DNA of 64,000 bases from Sipunculus nudus (taxonomy: Eukaryota > Annelida > Sipuncula > Golfingiida > Sipunculidae), in assembly GCA_026874595.1 (NCBI GenBank), contig CM049317.1:55648118-55712117 (forward strand), read 5' to 3'. The notes beneath the pieces were generated by a model that did no database searches, had not been told where the DNA came from, and saw only the letters and a program-made list of their open reading frames with translations. Below, piece by piece: positions 49,545 through 59,356 of the stretch. A program made the position numbers and the translations under genes. Each line of letters opens with the position of its first letter. Within the stretch, counting starts at the first letter, position 1.

Positions 49545-50617
49545 CTTTTTTTGCATCATTGATTTCAGACAACTAGACATAAACCTCAACAGTGTTTAGA
49601 TTTAAATGCAAATATGAAATTCTTAACATCTTATCTTATATAAAAGTTATATTTTAAACCTTTTTAGTGAAATATCAGTTGTTCCAATCATAACTTTTCA
49701 CATTGTTTGTATAGCTGTGTGATTATAATTCTTTACCAAAGATCAGCTTTCGTATCGCTGGTGGTAACATCGTACGCCAAGGCAATATTCATAAGGATTC
49801 GATGGAAACATAATGACGGAATCGGGTCATCAGAAATGATATCTTGTCAGCAATTATAATAACCCTTCCACAAAATTTTCCATGGATTTAGGACCCATTC
49901 GTGACGCTTCTCATGCAAAGACGCAGGAACAGTGTGATGCCAGTTTAAACTAACATCCATTACGAAAAAAAAAAAAAAAACAGTTTCCTGACATACAAGC
50001 GGGCTTTCGTGACGTCACCGTTCGAACTGCGTGATACATTCTTATTGTAAAACTTTGATGGGCGGACATTTAATACCCATCAGCTGTGAAATGGAGCAAA
50101 GATAAACTTGTTAAGGAAAACAATCTTTTCTATTTCTCAATATGTCCGTGTTTTAGTGCCGCTCGCTTGGATAGCGGTAATCTACAAATGAATGTCTGAC
50201 TGAGAAACAGTTTAAGCCTTTCCTAGCAACGGTCACAGGTCAAAGTCCCATTCAGACTATACACCCGTTGATTTATTATACGTGAACGAAAATTGCAACT
50301 AAGATGGCACTCTAACGATTTAACAATGTCTTTAGACGCCAAGTTACATTTACCTAATGAAATGACACATTTACTTGTAACGCCTGTATCTGTGTCAGTC
50401 TTCTTCTGAACGTGTATCTTATTTTCAAAAAGAGGTCATGTTATCATTTAAGTTTTTTTGTGTTTCTCTGCCGTGCTTGCATCCAAAAGGTTTGTAAGTA
50501 ACGGTTTTTGCTGATGCATGATGGGTCCTTTTTCAGGGAATCGAATAATAATAAGGGAAAAGTTTTCCAGAAAAACTCATAATTGATGCTTTACGTTTCT
50601 GGGAAGAATCATTCATC

Positions 50618-50621
<4 letters not shown>
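49545..50621. other. Unassigned spacer
   Basis: No supported exon; one A-run at about 49965-49980. Confidence 0.4.

Positions 50622-50681
<60 letters not shown>
50622..50681. repeat. (TA)n microsatellite, left half
   Basis: TA repeat ended by the LTR at 50682 and resumed after it at 51598. Confidence 0.95.
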
Positions 50682-50685
<4 letters not shown>

Positions 50686-51593
50686 ACGGAACCTAAAAAT
50701 AACAGATCACGTAATCGTGACGAGCATAAATTTTGTTACGGAGATAAGGAAAAATCAGATGCCGCAACACCAGGCAGCGTGACATGTCTACGGGAATGAA
50801 TAATGAAGTCAGTGTTTTTTTTTTGTAAACAAATAATTATAATTTATTCTTAGAAAAATCCTAACATTACAATACACTAAATCAATACAATTCCACAGTA
50901 TAACAACAATATAAAAATGTACAGTACCAAAGTGTCCGGATATTAGGCTTTCATTTCTGGATTCCACCACTGTCACAGCTCAAAAAGAGTCCTTTAACAC
51001 AAATTTTCCAGATGAATAACGTAAATCTTCTCAGAGAATAGTCCGATTTAATCGCGAAAACAATCTGTTGTAATCCAAAAGTGAAGTTCTGGTAATAATC
51101 CCAACGGCAAACTGAAGAAATCCGTAATACAGTCTGTAAAAGTCCATAGAGTATCCGTAAGTCCTGCAATTATCGGAAAGGTCGCAAAACTGACAAGAGA
51201 GTCACACTATTCCGTGTCCGCTGATATTTTTTTCTCCCCGGTCCCCGGCTCTTAACAAAGCCTCCATTTATAACTTTTTTACCCGTAGTCCAGAAACTTC
51301 TATATTCACGAACATTCTAACACAACAATACACGTGAGCCCACAGCGCCTGAACAGACCCGAACCATCTAGAACACAAAGAACGCTGTCTCTCCACACTA
51401 CAATACACGTGCGACCACAGCGATTGAACAGACCCGAACCATCTAGAACACGAGTACTGTGTTTACACTCCGCGAGAGTTCAGCAAATGCGGCTCCCAGA
51501 GCAGCGCACAGGGTCTGCGCCCAGCACGAATCAGAATGCCTAGCACATGCCAAGTTATGTAATATCCCGCGCATACTAAAACAGATACCTTAT

Positions 51594-51597
<4 letters not shown>
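50682..51597 (-). mobile_element. Divergent LTR of the TGTTAC family, inserted in a TA microsatellite
   Basis: On the plus strand it begins TGTTACGGAACCTA and ends TATAACA. Order of blocks matches the family: the GTGACATGTCTA..GGAATGAA end, AATTTATTCTTA (polyadenylation signal on the minus strand), the GTGTCCGCTG block, TTTATAAC (minus TATAAAT) and the TCTAGAACA block. It is about 916 bp, longer than the others, partly through an internal 75-bp duplication. TA repeats on both sides show it inserted into the microsatellite, which hides any target duplication. The 72-codon minus frame at 50951-51169 is in the LTR. Confidence 0.75.
51326..51475. repeat. 75-bp tandem duplication inside the LTR
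   Basis: CAATACACGTG starts at 51326 and again at 51401, each followed by ACCACAGCG/CCCACAGCG, GAACAGACCCGAACC and ATCTAGAACAC. The copies differ at several bases. It enlarges the U3 part of this copy only. Confidence 0.85.

Positions 51598-51648
<51 letters not shown>
51598..51648. repeat. (TA)n microsatellite, right half
   Basis: Continuation of the microsatellite at 50622-50681 beyond the LTR. Confidence 0.95.
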
Positions 51649-51654
51649 AATCAA

Positions 51655-51990
51655 TAGTATTTTAAGCTTCCAACCGGTGTTTCTTCTTTTTACTTTGTTC
51701 TCTTTTTCTAAAAATTGTCGAGAATCGGTCGGCTGGACATGCATTCTTGTTATGGCGGATTTAGGGGGGGTGCCCCCCCCCCCCTTTCTTCGACCTTTCC
51801 AAACTAATGTGGGGCAAAAACGCGATGTGAGCCCCCCCCCCCCCCCCATTCTAATTCCTGTATCCGCCCCTGGGTTCACAGACTGTACACTGTGTTTACT
51901 TATACACAGAACCATAGCAGTGTATGAAACAGGTATAATGAGGACAGCAAATCCGAGTGATAGGATGGTTTTGCAAGGAAACGTTTCTAT
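51655..51990 (+). repeat. Dispersed repeat family P3, copy 1, interrupted
   Basis: TTTTAAGCTTCC..AGGTGTTTCTT, then TTGTCGAG, then (after an insert) TACAC.TGTTTA, GATGGTTTTG and GGAAAC match 55320-55545 in order. The insert at 51749-51883 is absent from the other copy. The 178-codon minus-strand frame over 51463-51999 crosses LTR, microsatellite and MITE and is not a gene. Confidence 0.6.
51749..51883. mobile_element. MITE-like foldback with GGCGGAT ends
   Basis: TATGGCGGATTTAGG and a G-run then C-run on the left are mirrored by C-runs and ATTCCTGTATCCGCCCCTG on the right. CAGGGGCGGAT-type ends are typical of hAT MITEs. The related copy at 55320-55545 shows the site without the insert. Confidence 0.6.
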
Positions 51991-52594
51991 ATGACGCAAT
52001 GCACCAGCGTATGATAATACGCCTTTTATTGCAAATGTTCTATGTACCTTTACACAGATCAGAGGAAGAAAAAAGGCAATTCGTCAGGTGATAACATAGT
52101 CACACTGTCATAATTGCTACTTTTTTTGGCTTGATCCAACGAGTTTTCAATTGTAAAATAAATATGTCCTGGTAACTAGGAATACCAATCGACCGTTCAC
52201 TTTGAAAGAGCGACAGCTGTCGGCGGTGATCGACACTAAAATGTTTAAGCCAGGTTTCTCCAGAGTATGTTTCCATGATCGGATCTAACCCTACTAGTCC
52301 CTAGTTTGACCCCTACCAAAGGCAATTTTATGCAAAATTTTAGAACCTAAAATATTTGCTCAAGTCTTAACGACTTGTTATGACTTCCTAGCCATGTGCA
52401 CGTGCATATAAAGCCTGGATTTAAAAAAAGCTTAATGATAACATATCATATATTATTCTTGTTATTATCACCAACATTTAATAGACAGTGCAATTCACAA
52501 ACGTGCAAACTATTGACTTTTCCTTAACAACAAAGAGAATATATTTTGTTAAAGTTTTTTTTTTTTAATACATGGTTGTTTAAATTTCTCATAG
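51991..52594. other. Unassigned spacer
   Basis: No supported exon. Confidence 0.4.
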
Positions 52595-52804
52595 ATGGTT
52601 TTGTTGGCTAAAGAAGTTCTGAAAAAAATGACATACATTTCATTTACATTTAATTTGGTTTTTCTACTGTTGATAAACATTTATGTTTTAAATCCTGTTA
52701 GCTCTTCGCCTACAGATACGAAAGATGGGCGCTGCTTCTACATAATCGTCAGCGGACGTCTTCAGGGCAAAACCCAACCAAGTGGACATAGATCGACAAC
52801 CTGA
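52595..52804 (+). CDS. Possible small secreted protein exon, 69 residues
   Basis: An ATG directly follows a TAG acceptor-like trinucleotide after a T-rich tract (CATAGATGG). From residue 12 the sequence reads as a signal peptide: MTYIS, a hydrophobic core at about residues 15-32, then a small-residue stretch VSSSP where cleavage would fit. The mature part is short and polar (about 34 residues, one Cys) and ends GHRSTT. The same frame is partly open again downstream (SLVVDQK to 52892, then 52979-53221), broken by stops. Local base composition is less AT-rich than the spacer. It may be a real secreted peptide, a first coding exon, or a pseudogene; no family is recognised. Confidence 0.28.
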   Translation: MVLLAKEVLKKMTYISFTFNLVFLLLINIYVLNPVSSSPTDTKDGRCFYIIVSGRLQGKTQPSGHRSTT

Positions 52805-52978
52805 TCACTTGTGGTCGATCAAAAGATGTTACTGAGCGCAGTTTGTTGGCCGGGCGATCAGATTGCCTTTGATGTTGGCCTGTGCGGTTAACGTGTTTCT
52901 CCGTGGTGTCCGCCGAGACCCAAACACTATAGACTAGATTTGCAGTCCGACATGCCGGTTAGCGCCTGAACGGAGCCG

Positions 52979-53221
52979 TTGTGTCTCACTTCAATGAGGT
53001 GTCGGAGGAATCGCTCACGGCATTTTGCCTTGGTGGTTATACGACCGGACATCCTTCCGCCTCTTCACAGAAAAAGGGTTGGTCGTTACGGAAGGGATTA
53101 TCTTATTTTCTACCTGCAATGCTTTAGAGGATACAAAATGAGGATGCGAGAACTTCATACGCACAAATATACACTTGACGAATTTCGTGCAGATATTCCA
53201 TGCACAAAGGCACTGACTTAA
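52979..53221 (+). CDS. Hypothetical basic ORF
   Basis: In the same frame as 52595-52804 but separated by three stops; the first ATG is at 52994. About 75 residues, very basic (RRNRSRH near the start, KRVGRYGR in the middle, KMRMRE later) with three or four Cys. No domain is recognised. It could be a later part of the same decayed frame or chance. Confidence 0.2.
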   Translation: MCLTSMRCRRNRSRHFALVVIRPDILPPLHRKRVGRYGRDYLIFYLQCFRGYKMRMRELHTHKYTLDEFRADIPCTKALT

Positions 53222-53344
53222 TTATTTCCCGGGATGATGTAAAGTAATAAATAACGTTTTTTATTAAAAACATGTAGTAAAGAAAACCAACCGACACAGC
53301 ACTAATCTCAGTCAATCACTATGAGACAAGATGCTCTTTTATGG

Positions 53345-53348
<4 letters not shown>

Positions 53349-53402
<54 letters not shown>
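53349..53402. repeat. (TA)n microsatellite
   Basis: Pure TA repeat. Confidence 0.95.
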
Positions 53403-53405
<3 letters not shown>

Positions 53406-53524
53406 TCTAAAAGATAACACTTAAGATTATTCAACTGTATTAGATAATGCAAATATGTGTAGTCTTCAGGTAACCAGGGTACAATGAATCGCGGCAGAGG
53501 TTTATAAGATATTACTTGGACTAA

Positions 53525-53975
53525 ATGCCGCTTATATGGATAAATATATTACTGTATACTCTGTTAGATATAACACCAGGCAAGAATTATTTTTACCTCG
53601 CGTTAACACCACTAAATAGTAAACATTCTTTTTCTTGTGTCGCTCTAAAATTATGGAATAGTCTACCATTTGATATAATGGAAAGTCCCCCATTTTCGCT
53701 TTTAAACAAGTTCTAAATAAATGGCATTATGATACTAAAGTATTCCAGATTCTATGCATACTTTTCATATTTTTTATATTAGTCCCTAATGGACTAGTCT
53801 TATTTCTCATGGATGATCTCTTATTTTACTATCTCTATACTATTAACTCTCATTCGCCATCTTCTATATTTTTACTCTTGTATTAATGATACTAGTGATA
53901 GTGGTCGGTAATAAAAGCGTATGGCTAATGTTTTACTGTTTGTATATAATGACCTAAAATAAAACTTGTATTGTA
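53525..53975 (+). mobile_element. LINE 3' end fragment
   Basis: Frame 53525-53716 ends with a typical LINE ORF2 C terminus: SKHSFSCVALKLWNSLP then FSLLNKF. An AT-rich 3' UTR with AATAAAACTTGTATTGTA follows at about 53957-53975. Only the last 60 or so residues remain. Confidence 0.65.
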
Positions 53976-53984
53976 TCGCAAAGT

Positions 53985-54140
53985 CCAAGGCAGTGATGCG
54001 TTCGAGACAACACCATCCGAGGCTGAGTGCAAGTCCTAGTCCAGATCACACAAGTCCAAGTCCCAGTAATTGAGGTTGGAGTCCCAGGCCACCTTCTTCG
54101 AGTCCGACTCATTTTGGAACCCGAATCCAGGTCCCAGTCC
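53985..54140 (+). repeat. GAGTCC-rich dispersed repeat, copy 2
   Basis: CCGAGGCTGAGTGCAAGTCC and repeated AGTCC(A/C)AGTCC words match the GAGTCC part of 9340-9560. The minus-strand arginine/threonine-rich frame is a by-product. Confidence 0.5.
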
Positions 54141-54289
54141 AATACAACTATCCTTAAGAAAGAATTTAAAATGAAAATTTTAGATTATCAAGTTCATTTT
54201 TAAATTTGTTCGCATATGCTTTTACTAGAATGCTAAGCAGTTTATTTACATATTTTTACTCCCGATACTTAGCAAAGTTTGTTATATAT

Positions 54290-54490
54290 AATGCTATTAT
54301 TGTTTAAACATTCTGTGAGTAGTTCGCACATATCTATTGAACTCGAGATTGGCTCGGTCTGATTTCTCGAGCCTTTATCTCAGAGTCCGTGCACAAGTCA
54401 GAGTCAAGGACCCTCGAGTCCATGCAAGTCTGTCAGAGTGAAAGTCTCTAAAGCAGTGGACTCGAGTCCTACAGCACTGGCCCAAGGCCA
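54290..54490 (+). repeat. GAGTCC-rich dispersed repeat, copy 3
   Basis: GTTTAAACA, CTGTGAGTAGTT, GAACTCGAGATTGGCTC and GAGTC..GGAC words match 9340-9560 in order. Confidence 0.6.
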
Positions 54491-54820
54491 TTTCACATAA
54501 AACATTCACACAATCCGGGGAGGGGAGGGGTGGAGGGACGAAGGCTGACTGTTTCACTTACTATCTGGACTTCAGTAGTCCAGAGGTGTCGACAACACTC
54601 TTAAGATTATTATTCATCAATTAACATATCTAGAAATTGAATTCTTAGGAATGGAGGCCTCAGGCATGTGGGTGTTTCTTAATATGGGGTACTCCGCAAT
54701 CCTTGTTTTCACTCACTTATTGGCTCATAATCCAAGGTCCATTGGTGCATGCTCCCAACTAGTATCTGCATTCACTCACTCGCCCCATAAACCAATGTTC
54801 AGGCGGGCTTATTAGAGAGT

Positions 54821-55040
54821 GCATTTGTGAAAATTCCTAGAAGTAATTCCTAGATCCGGATCTTGAGCCGGACTTACACGAAAATCTAATCGATTCTTCA
54901 TTGGCCCATTCTCGGGATGCCCTGATAATGTCATGAGGTTCCCTTCAAGATTGCGTCAGTTATGATGTGTACAATCACAAACACACACACACATGAACAT
55001 GAATGAACGCATAGCCGCCTGGCTAAAGCAATAATCCTAC
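54821..55040 (+). repeat. Dispersed repeat family R1, copy 2
   Basis: CATTTGTGAAAATTCC, GATCCGGATCTTGAGCCGG, AAAATCTAATCGATTCTTC, GATTGCGTCAGTTATG and an AC-rich stretch match the copy at 6455-6672 in order. Confidence 0.65.
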
Positions 55041-55319
55041 CATTTAGCAGAGCTATGCAACTAAGCACGAGTAAGAGAAGATTATCTTGGACAGTAAGCA
55101 AGGTAAATTTCCTGGTGTATAAGGGACCCATTCACATGCCAAGTATGTTAAGATATATGAATTATACTATTATATGGCAGCTACAAATATTTCGTTCTAA
55201 AACCGTTTGTTTACCCCTGTACACTTGTCGAAATAAACTTGCACAATACGAGATCCTAGGCCGAAAAAAATAAACACAGCGAGCACGCCACCTGATGGAT
55301 CTACCGCGCAACTTTAAAA

Positions 55320-55545
55320 TTCAAGACATTTTAAGCTTCCTACAGGTGTTTCTTTCATGTTTCCCCTCCTTGTTTTGGCGTTGTCGAGCATGCGCAAGTT
55401 CCGAACTCTTGCTATGGTAAATAAATGTTAAGCGTACACATGTTTATACACACGCAGAGAACAATAACCCCGTTTAAACACATTAATATGGGAGTTTGCA
55501 AGTACGTGTGCGGGGATGGTTTTGATGGAAACTTCTGATAACTAA
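55320..55545 (+). repeat. Dispersed repeat family P3, copy 2 (empty site)
   Basis: Uninterrupted partner of 51655-51990. CTTGCTATGG is followed directly by TAAATAAATG where the other copy has a MITE. Confidence 0.6.
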
Positions 55546-55581
55546 TATCCTCAAAAATACCCATATCGATTGAAATGTTGA

Positions 55582-55582
55582 A

Positions 55583-55645
<63 letters not shown>

Positions 55646-55676
55646 GAAGAAGAAGAAGAAAAAGAAGAAGAAGAAA
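55582..55676. repeat. (ATT)n followed by (GAA)n
   Basis: ATT run to about 55645, then GAA-type purine run to about 55676. The purine run could form a triplex. Confidence 0.92.
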
Positions 55677-56915
55677 ATATATTCAGAATTTTTGTTTGTT
55701 TGTAAAAAAACAATAAAACGTTTAGATTAAGGACCAATTTGTTTGGCTTCCTAAATATTGATATCAAATAACCATCAATACCAGTTTAAAAAAAACAACC
55801 TTTTTCATATGATAAGACCTGATATTGGAAACCAATGCTATATAAACTGGGTGTATAAAGGTATGCATATGGTGCCCTAAAATTGCTCCCGGCGATGTGC
55901 AGGAAACGGACTACTCACAGGAACTATACGCATACGTATGCGCCTGCGCCTGCGCAATATACACGTGAAGAATATACCCCTTTAAATTATTATATATATA
56001 CACACCTTGGCGTATCCCAATAAGGCTTTTTTATATCAATGAACTATATTATTCCCACATTTGATTTGTTTGATAAGCTGATTAAGTTATGCATAGTACT
56101 TGTAATTCGAAATTTTCCTTTTCATAAGAGCATTAAATTTTTAGATTCATTGCGTATATACTGTAATTCTGCTCGCGTTAAGGAATAATCTAAGCCATTG
56201 ACAGTTTTGTAGGTTATTTCCTGTCGATTTGATTATATTCAGCATGATTAAGTGATGTGTCGTTGAGCATTCTCGGCAAATGCCCCATATTCCTCCATAA
56301 TAAAGGTTAAGAAGCTTAACTTATAGCCCTGAATACACACTAATACGATTTTGTCTAGCGGACGCCGGTGTATGAACGAAATTTATTTACTCATTGGGAA
56401 TAATGGTTTTAAGAAGAAGACTGATCGCAGACACGGTAATGGTCTTATCAGCTACCCTTCAAAGCCGAGTGCCTTAATATACGTCCTGTCGTTCTTCATG
56501 TATTTTTAAATAAGTAAAATGAGAAAACACGCCGTAGATCTTCAGAAATATGCCAATTTGCAGACCTGTGGAAAATAAACCTCTCACTTTGGGATATTTA
56601 CATATTTATTGCAGGTATTTTATGTGACAAAATAAACTGTTAATGCCGTTTTAATACAGAGGTTCGTTACTCAAGGCATTACTCATAATCGCAGAGAGAA
56701 TGTCAAATAAGGATAAAATTGGTCATGTGAACCCAGTGTTTATATACATAATGGGTAAAATAATATACTGCGTCATTTCAGCTACTGCATTTTGAGAGGT
56801 TAATGATGAAAAAATGAGGCTGCTTCTCGCGAAGGTATAATTATGTATCCCTAGCTTAATTATAAAAAGAGATTTGTGAGCAATAGTCTCATATTCTCAT
56901 GGATAAATACACACA

Positions 56916-56917
<2 letters not shown>
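55677..56917. other. Unassigned AT-rich spacer
   Basis: No supported exon. It lies beyond the 3' end of the sushi gene. Confidence 0.4.
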
Positions 56918-56957
<40 letters not shown>

Positions 56958-57000
56958 TATATATAAATATATGTATAAATAAATATATATATATACATAT

Positions 57001-57047
<47 letters not shown>
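56918..57047. repeat. Compound (TA)n microsatellite
   Basis: Two long TA runs separated by AAATA-type repeats. Confidence 0.93.
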
Positions 57048-57048
<1 letters not shown>

Positions 57049-57384
57049 CTTGCTTCTTAGGTGCATCATGATTAGGATGTTCTTAATATAAATATTATAT
57101 TATTCTTTATCTATATAACATACTTTCTAAATAAATTTAAAAAAGCAAACAAACGGACGGATTGCAACAAGAGCAAGACATTGCAAGAAAAACATTATAC
57201 TATACGTTTTTAAGTCTTTTATGGCAAGTTGTCTCAGTTATATCAAAGATGAATTAGGCTAAACGTGTAAAATATGAACAAATTATAAAGTTCGCTTTTC
57301 ATCTGCTAAAAGCGTGTTTTTAACTCTTTTATGGCAAACAACATTGATTAAAAGTAGTATAGGTAATATGGTCGAGTTTAATGC

Positions 57385-57590
57385 TTAATGTCTGCTGGTA
57401 CTGTGTTTTCCCGCCTTTTTCAGCAAGCCCAAGTTCAGCAGCAGAAGATGTACTTCCCTGGATAAGGTCATAATGTCAAGGCCGATGATGATGATGCCAA
57501 AGGTCACCATGATTCCAATGGCAGCCGCTCCTATCCACTCGGATGACGGGGCCTCTGCTGGTGCCGGGTTGTGTACGTATGGCTCAGCGT
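57385..57590 (-). CDS. Sushi-domain membrane protein, last exon (transmembrane and tail)
   Basis: Final coding exon. The acceptor TTCTTATTTCAG lies at 57591-57602 and the stop is TAA at 57385-57387. It begins in phase 1 (the G ending the exon at 58149 plus AC gives Asp) and encodes about 68 residues: a 17-residue Pro/Ala-rich stalk (PAPAEAPSSE), a single transmembrane helix from W to about L20 of that helix (WIGAAAIGIM then VTFGIIII), and a 27-residue cytoplasmic tail. The tail has EVHLLL, which fits the acidic dileucine sorting motif, and a basic end KKAGKHSTSRH. This predicts a type I membrane protein with its sushi domains outside the cell. The upstream ATG in the open frame lies in the intron and is not the start. 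Confidence 0.8.
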
Positions 57591-57834
57591 CTTGAAATAA
57601 GAATGAACTGTGAACTAGAACCATGCAAACGAATAGCAATAACAAAAACCACCCCGGGTCATGACGTTGAAAGTTAGGTCAAGGTCATAAATAAATGTAA
57701 GATGCCATTTTGGAATTACGTATACTTTGATTAACGGTCAGTTTCAAAATCAGCTAAACTGGAGATTTAAAGGAAACAGCGGAAGAAAAAAAATACAAAC
57801 AGGAAACCAGAAAGTAACTTTATAAAATCAAAAA

Positions 57835-57945
57835 TGTCACCATTGGACTGTATGCGCATGTTCGATGATCGATACAGGACTGGACACAGTACTCTTGCCA
57901 AAATAGGTCATATAATATTGCTGAGTTTTATCACGACTCCAAATT
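57835..57945 (-). pseudogene. Truncated copy of a sushi exon start in the last intron
   Basis: Reverse complement matches the acceptor region, the first 60 or so coding bases and adjoining intron of the exon at 58615-58797 (for example CCTGTAT, CATGCGCAT, GTCCAATGGTGAC, and intron CAATATTATATG / CAATATTACTTG). The coding match stops in the middle of the domain at GGTGAC. No donor and no remaining domain follow, so it cannot code a sushi domain. Its acceptor is changed from TGCAG to GGCAAGAG, so it probably is not used. Confidence 0.75.
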
Positions 57946-57984
57946 ACCATCACATTTTTAAGGACAAACAGAGTTAGAAACCCA

Positions 57985-58100
57985 CTGAATTTTCAGGGCA
58001 TCTCGGGAATGGGCCATAGAAGAATCGATTAAATTTTGGTGTATGTCCGGCTAAAGATCCGTACTACGTAGGACTCCAGGAATATTCGGATGCTTATTTG
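57985..58100 (-). repeat. Dispersed repeat family R1, partial copy in the gene's last intron
   Basis: Reverse complement shows GAATATTCCTGGAGTCC, CGGATCTTTAGCCGGAC and CCAAAATTTAATCGATTCTT, matching 54821-54900 in order. Confidence 0.6.
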
Positions 58101-58148
58101 TATCGCATGTAGTTGACTTTACATGTTACAGAAAACTGCCTTACTAAC

Positions 58149-58331
58149 CTACGCATCGGCCGGGGTCAGGGGACCAGGTCCCGTCATGCTGACACGTGAC
58201 TACCACCCACGTGACTCCTGATTGTAACACATGACCATCCTCACATGACGTGTTGACCACACTACCGCGAACAACAGAAGCGGAACTGGCCATCATGCCG
58301 TCTACTTCAGGAAGCGGCGGACAGGTCACGA
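58149..58331 (-). CDS. Sushi (CCP) domain exon, third visible
   Basis: 183 bp, phase 1 at both ends: acceptor TTTTGTAG at 58332-58339, donor GTTAGT after G at 58149. It encodes one full CCP module: C1 in TCPPLPE, C2 in NTSCEDGHVL, C3 in VTCQHDGTW with the conserved Trp, C4 in PGRC. Disulphides are expected C1-C3 and C2-C4. NTS is a possible N-glycosylation site. CCP modules bind proteins or glycans, as in complement regulators, selectins and adhesion receptors; the ligand cannot be told from sequence. It precedes the transmembrane exon across a 558-bp intron. Confidence 0.88.
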
Positions 58332-58614
58332 CTACAAAATTTAAACGAATGCCCGATGTATTTCATTGTATTGATCGCAGAGGCATGAATAACAAGGTTT
58401 ATTAGTACATATATCCTCGTACAGAGGTCACCAGTGCCTTAGCTCTTGTTTTGTGTTGTAACAATAATTTGTAAACATCTACACTGGGAAATGATTTTTC
58501 AGACAATAATGCCAGACATTTTTGTTAATAAAATTCATATCAACAGATGTGTATGCACTTAATTTAACTCGTCTACTGGTATCCAAGTTCTGAATCGAGG
58601 TGTGCGGGGCTTAC

Positions 58615-58797
58615 CGGTGCAAGAAGCAATGTCGTCACTCCATTGACCATCGCCGTTACACGTGACATATTGTACGGCCTGCCTATTGGTCAGTCGATAA
58701 CCGTGAGAGCACGTGATGCTTGCATTGGACCCATAGCTGTCACCATTGGACTCAATGCGCATGTGCGATGATGCATACAGGACAGGACACCTGACTC
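58615..58797 (-). CDS. Sushi (CCP) domain exon, second visible
   Basis: 183 bp, phase 1 at both ends: acceptor CTTTCTTGCAG, donor GTAAGC at 58614-58609. The module begins VRCPVLYASS, with C1 there, C2 in ITCSHGYRL, C3 and Trp in VTCNGDGQWS, C4 in ASCTG. NAS is a possible N-glycosylation site. It sits 283 bp upstream of the third sushi exon. A broken copy of its 5' half lies in the last intron. Confidence 0.9.
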
Positions 58798-59055
58798 CTG
58801 CAAGAAAGGGTCAAGTAATATTGCTGAGTTTTATTACAACTCAAATGATTTTCGAATATATAAAGTATATTTTTAAAATGTATTATATATCAAATTTTTA
58901 CTATTATTATTTGATATATATCAATATATCAATTTATAATATTTTTATCAAGAAAGCGAAACCCGAATACTTAATGGCAGCCGAACCGGGATAAGCGTAT
59001 ATTAACGTGCTTTATATTAATATGCAATATCAATGTGTGTGATTGCAAAACATAC

Positions 59056-59238
59056 GGATACACGAAACAGGTGTGTCGCTCCACTGGCCATTGTTGCCGC
59101 AGCTAATAACAACCGACCGGTTTCCGGTGGGAAATATGTATCCAAACAGGCACGTGACCTCCACGACACTTCCGGCTGAAGTAGAGCTATCATTGTTTGT
59201 CGTGTAATTCAAGTATTCCAGAGACGGACATTGCACAA
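59056..59238 (-). CDS. Sushi (CCP) domain exon, first visible
   Basis: 183 bp, phase 1 at both ends: acceptor CTATTTGCAG at 59239-59248, donor GTATGT at 59055-59050. The module has C1 in VQCPSLEYL, C2 in VTCLFGYIF, C3 and Trp in ISCGNNGQWS, C4 in VSC. Three possible N-glycosylation sites are NYT, NDS and NRS. It enters in phase 1, so at least one exon lies further upstream (higher coordinates). None is seen in 59239-64000, so the signal peptide and any other domains are outside this window. The visible exons together give about 250 residues. Confidence 0.9.
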
Positions 59239-59356
59239 CTGCAAATAGATAATGATTTAATAAAATACATCAATCAATGGCATTGGATGCAGAAATTATA
59301 CAGTTTAATAATAATTAACAAATATATTTATGGAGGATGCTGACCGATATTCATGT

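Noticed and set aside
51463-51999. 178-codon minus-strand ORF, the longest in the window
   Set aside because: It crosses an LTR end, a TA microsatellite and a MITE; the product is low-complexity in the middle.
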